A stretch of DNA of 64,000 bases, taken from contig JAULSR010000001.1 in the NCBI GenBank assembly GCA_030512295.1, positions 8,021,001 to 8,085,000 of the forward strand, in the 5' to 3' direction. The notes below the pieces were generated by a model that worked only from the letters and a program-made list of their open reading frames with translations, was not told where the DNA came from and did not search any database. Numbering within the stretch: position 1 is the stretch's first letter; every line of letters starts with the position of its first letter. Positions 59,043 to 64,000 of the stretch are shown one piece after another. The position numbers and the translations under genes are program-made. The DNA is from Bombardia bombarda (lineage: Eukaryota; Ascomycota; Sordariomycetes; Sordariales; Lasiosphaeriaceae).

Positions 59043-60680
59043 ATGCCTTCAGATACCGAACTCACAGATGTCGACTTGCCGCCAGATGACAGTCGTGACA
59101 GTGAAATACGGATTCTGCAGAGGATAAACTTCAAAAGGCGCTGGCTCTCCAAGTCTGGGCCGCCATGGAGTGCTCCGCCCTCTTTCAGCTCCAAACTTGA
59201 CAAAAGAAAGAAGTACCGGGCCTATCTGCGTTTTCTATACCATGAACTGAAACTCCCTATCTTCAGTCGAGAACGACTACTTGGGCTCTCAAGCCAGATG
59301 AAGCAAGCAAAGGCTGCATTTCAAACCGGTGAAGACGGGTTCATCCTATTCAGGGGCCTCAGGCTGCAGGACATCTCAAAGGTCTGGCAGCTGATGACCG
59401 ACAAACGTGGGAGCACCCTATGGCCTGACTTCGGGACGACGGGAGAATTTGACCCCGCGTCGACAAGCACCCGTCAAGACGTGGTGTTGTAAGTCTAACC
59501 AATGGCGTTGACAGTTATCCTGAGAGTTTGGCAAGCACACTAACGCAATCATACCTTGATATTATAGGAAGAAGCCATACCTGCAATACCGAACCTACCA
59601 AGATATGAAGGCAGCTATTGCTTTGGCTCCGGAGAATTGTCTTGACTTGGCCCTCCTGCCTGTTGTTCTTATGCACTAGGAGAGCTACCCCTATCGAATC
59701 ATCGGGGAAGAGCATCGTAGACAATGGACCTATCCGATATCAAGACTCAGCTTAACAACAAGTTCCCAGAGGGTTGCAGGCAGACTCAACTCCGCCATCC
59801 TTCATATGACCATGGCCACAAGCAGTGCCTATGAGACGCTTGAAGTATCGATCCTTGATACCAACCCCGACATTCGTATCCGCAGAATTGTGGCATTCGG
59901 ATGTGGTGCGCTGTACAGCAGGTTTTATTTTCGCCACGTGGTGCACACTGCACTAATAACTGTTGTTCGAAAAATCTTGGTGGATCACTATACAACGGTC
60001 AGCCCCAACGACACCGTGGTGCATTGTTGTGCACAAGATCCGGCCTACAACATGGACAATATCAGGTTACTACAGGAGCAAAAGATTTTGGTACTGGACG
60101 ACCCAGATGGGCTGCTCGCAGTCAACGAGGAAACCCTTGTTATCGCAATTAACCCAGGCCTTCCCGTGAGACAGATCATTTGCGACATGAGTTCTCGCAG
60201 CAAGGGACCCGCAATGATGATTTGGGCACGCGGGGACCACATGTTGGACAGGCCATACAACATTCACATCAACAACGACACATACCCGATTAATAAGATG
60301 AGAGTTCCCTAGGTAGGAGCTACCTTGCGATACGGGTAAGTCTTTGCTCCTTCATAGGAATGGTAACATTGGCTGACTCGAAGTGCTTGTACATAACCAG
60401 ACAACACCAAGACGATATTGTGAGGGACCAATCATCGAAACGGGTGATCAGGTGGCTGGAAAACGAATACGACGATGTGGAGTTCCCTAAAAGTAAGGAC
60501 TGGGGTTTCACAAATTTAGCACACGGTCTCCTGTTTCCGCGGGAGACTACACTCTATGTCAGAAAGCGACAGCCGAAAAAGACTGAGGTCCCATCAGGGC
60601 CACCGCAGAGGGAACGGGGGCTCGTAGACAAAGGACCTCAGGACCAAGTGGCCGTCGCCGAGGGGGATGCGATTGTCTGA
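59043..60680 (+). pseudogene. Broken SRR1-domain protein gene
   Basis: Exon 1 (59043-59488) joins by GTAAGT and ATTATAG to an exon starting at 59568 in the same frame. That frame runs to about 60335 but is cut by TAG at 59677 and TAG at 60310. After 59677 it continues as clear SRR1-like sequence: RRIVAFGCGAL near 59880, VVHTALITVV, VVHCCAQDPAYNMDN, KILVLDDPDGLLAVNE and GPAMMIWARG. A last block from 60360 (VTLADSKCLYI, RVIRWLENEYDDVEFP, ETTLYVRKR) is in a different frame across a possible intron (GTAAGT...CATAG). SRR1 proteins are named for a plant clock/phytochrome gene; their fungal role is unclear. Each stop could be a real change or a sequencing error, but three lesions in one gene favour decay. 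Confidence 0.75.
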
Positions 60681-60905
60681 TCTGACAACTGGGCACATAC
60701 AGCTAGCGGGCGTAACAGCGACCTTGTATGTTTCTTTTCAGTTGACCATTGTACCACAAGTTGTTTGTTCAGCGAAAAGAATTTAAAGGGCATCTTCTTC
60801 ATCTTGTAAATGAAGCACATCACACCCAAATGACGATGCTTTTGATGCATCTACCAAGTACCAACTAGAGTCTACCATGCAACTGACACCAACACCATAC
60901 CCAGC

Positions 60906-61853
60906 CTACCAACCCCGACCAGCCATCTTCTCCTCAGGCCTCAAGCCGGCGTTGCTGATTCCCTTCATGGCCTCGCCGTGCTCGATACTGGCGTCGACCA
61001 AAGCCTGCATGTCGGTGAACTGCGTGGTGGCCTTGACGATGGCGCGGGCGCGCTGCGCAGCATGCTCGGGCGTCTTTGCGTCCTTGAAGATGCCGCTGCC
61101 GACAAAAACACCGTCACAGCCCAGATGCATCATGAGCGCGGCGTCCGCCGGCGTAGCCACACCACCCGCCGCGAAGTTGACAACAGGCAGCCGGCCCAGC
61201 TCAGCCGTCTGCTGCAGCAACGCCGCGTCGCAGCCCAGCTGGCGCGCCATATCCGCAATGCCCAAGCTCCCCTCAGACGCCAGCCGCGCCTTGGCCGCAG
61301 CGATCTCGGCATTCACCGTCCGAATGTGGCGAACCGCCTCAACAACGTCGCCGGTGCCGGCCTCGCCCTTGGTGCGGATCATGGCGGCGCCTTCTTTAAT
61401 GCGGCGGAGGGCCTCGCCCAGGTTGCGGCAGCCGCAGACGAAGGGAATGGTGAAGGGGGTTTTGGTCACGTGGAACTGGTCGTCGGCGGGGGTGAGGACC
61501 TCGCTCTCGTCGATGTAGTCGACGCCGAGCTGCTCGAGGATGCGGCACTCGACGACGTGGCCGATGCGGGCCTTGGCCATGACGGGGATGGTGACGGCGG
61601 CCTGGATCTCCTTGATCATGGCCGGGTTGGACATGCGGGCGACGCCGCCCATGGCGCGGATGTCGGAGGGGATGCGCTCGAGGGCCATGACGGCGCAGGC
61701 GCCGGCCTCCTCGGCGATGCGGGCCTCGTCGGCGTTGGTCACGTCCATGATGACGCCGCCCTTGAGCATCTGGGCGAGGCCGGCTTTGACAGTGAAGGCG
61801 TCGTCATGGCTTTGGGTGGTGCCGTTGGCTGCTTTCTCGTTGGTTGTTGCCAT
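60906..61853 (-). CDS. PDX1: PLP synthase subunit Pdx1 (Snz type)
   Basis: An intronless 315 aa protein, the synthase subunit that makes pyridoxal 5'-phosphate from ribose 5-phosphate, glyceraldehyde 3-phosphate and ammonia. It is a TIM barrel. Visible sites are GGVIMDVTN with Asp about 37, PVMAKARIGH with the Schiff-base Lys about 94, TKGEAGTG with the second Lys about 162 and the phosphate loop, VNFAAGGVATPADAALMM, and GCDGVFVGSGIFK. ATG 61853 (starting MATTNEKA) is preferred over the upstream ATG at 61877, because it fits the family start. The N-terminal 20 residues are variable. PDX2 is divergent 1.5 kb away, so both subunits are encoded side by side. Confidence 0.97.
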   Translation of the reverse strand: MATTNEKAANGTTQSHDDAFTVKAGLAQMLKGGVIMDVTNADEARIAEEAGACAVMALERIPSDIRAMGGVARMSNPAMIKEIQAAVTIPVMAKARIGHVVECRILEQLGVDYIDESEVLTPADDQFHVTKTPFTIPFVCGCRNLGEALRRIKEGAAMIRTKGEAGTGDVVEAVRHIRTVNAEIAAAKARLASEGSLGIADMARQLGCDAALLQQTAELGRLPVVNFAAGGVATPADAALMMHLGCDGVFVGSGIFKDAKTPEHAAQRARAIVKATTQFTDMQALVDASIEHGEAMKGISNAGLRPEEKMAGRGW

Positions 61854-63377
61854 GTTTGGGTTTGAAAGGAGTTTCAATTTGGGTTGACAAAGGGGGTTGT
61901 GATGTCTTTCTTGGTGGGTGTGTGAGTCAGCGCTGGGGTGAGTTAATGGGAGGCCAATATTTTGAGAAAGAAGTGAAGACGTTTTGAGTTTTATATCTTA
62001 CCTAATGGCGCGAGACCGTTCAATGTTTGAGTCAAACTCTAATAGCGGAGTTACTTGGCTTGAGGGGCTAGTAAGGTACCCAAGGTATGTTGTCGTCCCG
62101 TTTGTCTAGGTGGTTACGCAGGGAGTACTTTTGCGGCTTGTTGCGGCCGGACGGTCGGTGAAGCGGCAATCTCATTAGGTAGTTCCATTTTCTTTGATTT
62201 CTACACGGTAGGATCGAAGTGGTAACCGCCGATTCCACCCCACTTGGATGCATTTAACGGCCAGGCTGCAGCAGTGCGTGACCGGACTGATCTGGTAGTA
62301 GACTCTAGACTCTTGTATCGGAGCATTGAAAGAAATTCGGGTCCCACGCGAGAGAGAGTTTTGCATGCGTGGCGGTTACATCTGATGACAGCAGGACAGT
62401 GCGAGTGACACGGCTCTCTTGGACCCTGCCCGCTCAGATCCCGTCAACCCGTCTGGTTCCTCTCCCCCGGATCGGATTGATTGGAACGGGTTGGTAATCA
62501 CAGAGAAAAAAAAGCCCGACGGGTGGGGTGCGGGGGAGTACCACCGTCATCGATTTTGGTTTTGACGACAATACCGTAAGGTAGGTACCTATGTACCAGG
62601 TATATGTACCAAAGTATACGAGTGCTAGTGAAGCAGCCGTCTTCCCGTTACTCGTGTGATCAAACCTGTGGCTGACTGGTGTGACGCTCTATATGTACTT
62701 GGGCTCCTTTTCAATTTTCGATGCTGACATGCCACGCCCTTTTGACAAAGTTGTTATCGCCATTCTAACATGGTATTGATTGGTTGGCTGGCTGGGTAGT
62801 GTACAATATCCCTCAATGTCGAAGCGACCTGGGTCTTGGCCGCTTGGTAAACCCCACGCCGTATGAACTCTATTCTCTCCCACCGTAACGGCACATGGCA
62901 CGAGACCACTTCGTTCCTTTTTTTTTCCTCTTCTCCTTCTTCTTCCCATTAGCGTCAAATTGTGACTTGGTACCTAGTTGCTAGGCCAATTTTTCCATCC
63001 GCCTTCGCTTGCCTCCGATAACAGGAGCAAGCACATGGTTCGATCACCTCGCGCTCACCGTCCCGTCGGCCATCAAGCCGCCCCTATCCGCGTCGATCCG
63101 CTCCCACCATTACGGCCGTTTTGTTATCCATCCGGGAACATCTAACAGTTAGCCGCTGCCGCTGCCGCTGCCGCTGCTGCTGCCGTTCCTTAAGGACATC
63201 ATCGTTGTATACATGTATACATGTACACACATTGCAGCTATGACTCAGCTATAATTTGCGCTTAAGATTTGGGAAAGTTGAAATCTGAGAGAGAGGAACA
63301 CATCTACCCACACACCCATAGACAGAAAAGACAAGCAAAGATTTCCCGGGCACACCTAACAACTCGCCTAACCAACC
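61854..63377. promoter_or_regulatory. PDX1-PDX2 divergent intergenic region
   Basis: About 1.5 kb between the two divergent start codons and likely to carry the control elements of both genes. An ATTGG/CCAAT box lies at 61953 (about 100 bases from PDX1). A GCTGCC repeat lies at 63151-63185 and the self-complementary GTATACATGTATAC at 63208-63221. The short ORFs (62068-62366, 62689-62958) lack protein character. Confidence 0.45.
63151..63185 (+). repeat. (GCCGCT)n / (GCT)n microsatellite
   Basis: Five to six GCCGCT-like hexamers, passing into GCTGCT, lie about 200 bases upstream of PDX2. Confidence 0.8.
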
Positions 63378-64000
63378 ATGACCATCACAGTCGGCGTGCT
63401 TGCCCTTCAGGGCGGCGTCATTGAGCACCTGTCATTGCTACGACGAGCTGCAGACTACCTCTCAACCTCAAGTTCCAGCAACGACGGCAAAGAACTGGCT
63501 ACTCTGCCCGACTTCGACTTCATCCAAGTGCGCACAAAAGAGCAGCTCGCCCAATGCGACGCCCTAATCATCCCCGGCGGCGAGAGTACCACCATGGCCA
63601 TTGTTGCTCGGAGGCTAGGATTGTTTGATCAGCTCCGAGACTTTGTCAAGTAAGTGTTACGCTTTACACATACACTCACACGCACACAAACATACTCCGG
63701 AGGGCACAAATAATTTCCGAGGCTACGCTAGTATCTAACACCAACCAAAGGGTCCAACACAAACCAGTCTGGGGAACGTGTGCCGGCCTGGTCATGCTCG
63801 CCGAGGAGGCCAGCGCCGTCAAAAAAGGCGGACAGGAGCTGGTCGGCGGGTTGGACGTTAGAGTGGTGAGGAACCGCTACGGAACGCAGATCCAGAGCTT
63901 TGTGGCCGATCTGAAGCTGCCGTTTCTTGGAGAGGAGGAGGCGCCGTTCCGTGGGGTGTTTATCCGCGCGCCGGTGGTGGAGGAGATCATGACGACTACT
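63378..64000 (+). CDS. PDX2: PLP synthase glutaminase subunit Pdx2 (partial)
   Basis: Exon 1 63378-63649 and exon 2 from 63751 run to the window end; the C-terminus with the catalytic His/Glu lies outside. The protein begins MTITVGVLALQGGVIEHLS, the usual Pdx2/Sno start. It has IPGGESTTMA (about residues 70-80), then KPVWGTCAGLVMLAEEA with the nucleophile Cys about 101, and RNRYGTQIQSF. This is a class I glutamine amidotransferase that releases ammonia from glutamine for Pdx1. The intron (GTAAGT...AAAG) is placed just ahead of the nucleophile segment. No lesion is visible in the part seen. Confidence 0.96.

Noticed and set aside
27834..60312. UAG reassignment or programmed readthrough as explanation of the in-frame TAGs
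   Set aside because: Intact genes in the same window (PKC1, PDX1, RPC5-like, GT15, acyl-CoA dehydrogenase) end with TAG at the expected protein end, and the affected genes also carry frameshifts.
60978..61865. 295-codon plus-strand ORF
   Set aside because: Antisense to PDX1.

Overview
This 64 kb window is nuclear DNA from a filamentous ascomycete, most likely a Sordariomycete. Genes carry short introns (about 55-145 nt) with GTRAGT-type donors and YAG acceptors. Gene content is typical: a HET-domain protein, a PTH11/rhodopsin-like 7TM protein, GT15 mannosyltransferase, fungal Pkc1 and fungal She9/Mdm33. The species cannot be fixed from the sequence. All exon joins below were worked out by hand from splice signals and reading-frame continuity.

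Layout. 1-2.0 kb: no gene; a degenerate tandem motif sits just before LTN1. 2.0-7.1 kb (+): LTN1/RKR1, the ribosome-quality-control E3 ligase. 7.1-10.3 kb: non-coding, with a mitochondrial-looking patch near 9.5-9.8 kb. 10.3-11.2 kb (-): Q-rich FAR1-type DNA-binding protein. 12.3-13.6 kb (+): F-box-like protein. 15.3-17.0 kb (-): secreted or surface Pro/Glu-rich single-pass membrane protein. 18.6-21.8 kb (+): HET-domain gene whose C-terminus is out of frame. 22.0-22.6 kb: a decayed or unassigned ORF. 23.7-26.3 kb (+): intact four-TM fungal membrane protein. 27.2-29.0 kb (+): broken cytochrome P450. 29.5-30.1 kb (-): thioredoxin. 31.2-32.2 kb (+): broken ankyrin-repeat gene. 32.5-34.1 kb (+): SHE9/MDM33. 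35.5-39.3 kb (-): PKC1. 42.0-43.5 kb (-): mitochondrial acyl-CoA dehydrogenase, divergent from 44.1-44.8 kb (+) mitochondrial uS12. 45.5-47.1 kb (-): GT15 mannosyltransferase. 49.7-52.4 kb (+): PAT1. 53.3-54.7 kb (-): RPC5/RPC37-like Pol III subunit. 56.7-58.3 kb (+): rhodopsin-like 7TM protein. 59.0-60.7 kb (+): broken SRR1-domain gene. 60.9-61.9 kb (-) and 63.4 kb to the window end (+): PDX1 and PDX2, the two subunits of PLP synthase, divergently arranged.

The window mixes conserved housekeeping genes with an accessory stretch (about 18.5-32.2 kb, plus 59-60.7 kb) where most genes are damaged. The seven in-frame nonsense codons in the P450, SRR1 and 22 kb relics are all TAG. That is what C-to-T change at CpA (RIP-like) predicts from either CAG or TGG codons. 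Functionally linked sets are PDX1/PDX2 (vitamin B6), LTN1/PAT1 (RNA and translation quality control) and PKC1/GT15/the surface protein (cell wall). Only the PDX pair is arranged as an obvious co-regulated unit. I did not find a clearly novel multi-gene system. The best leads are the HET frameshift, the relic cluster, the mitochondrial-like insert and the fungal FAR1-type regulator.
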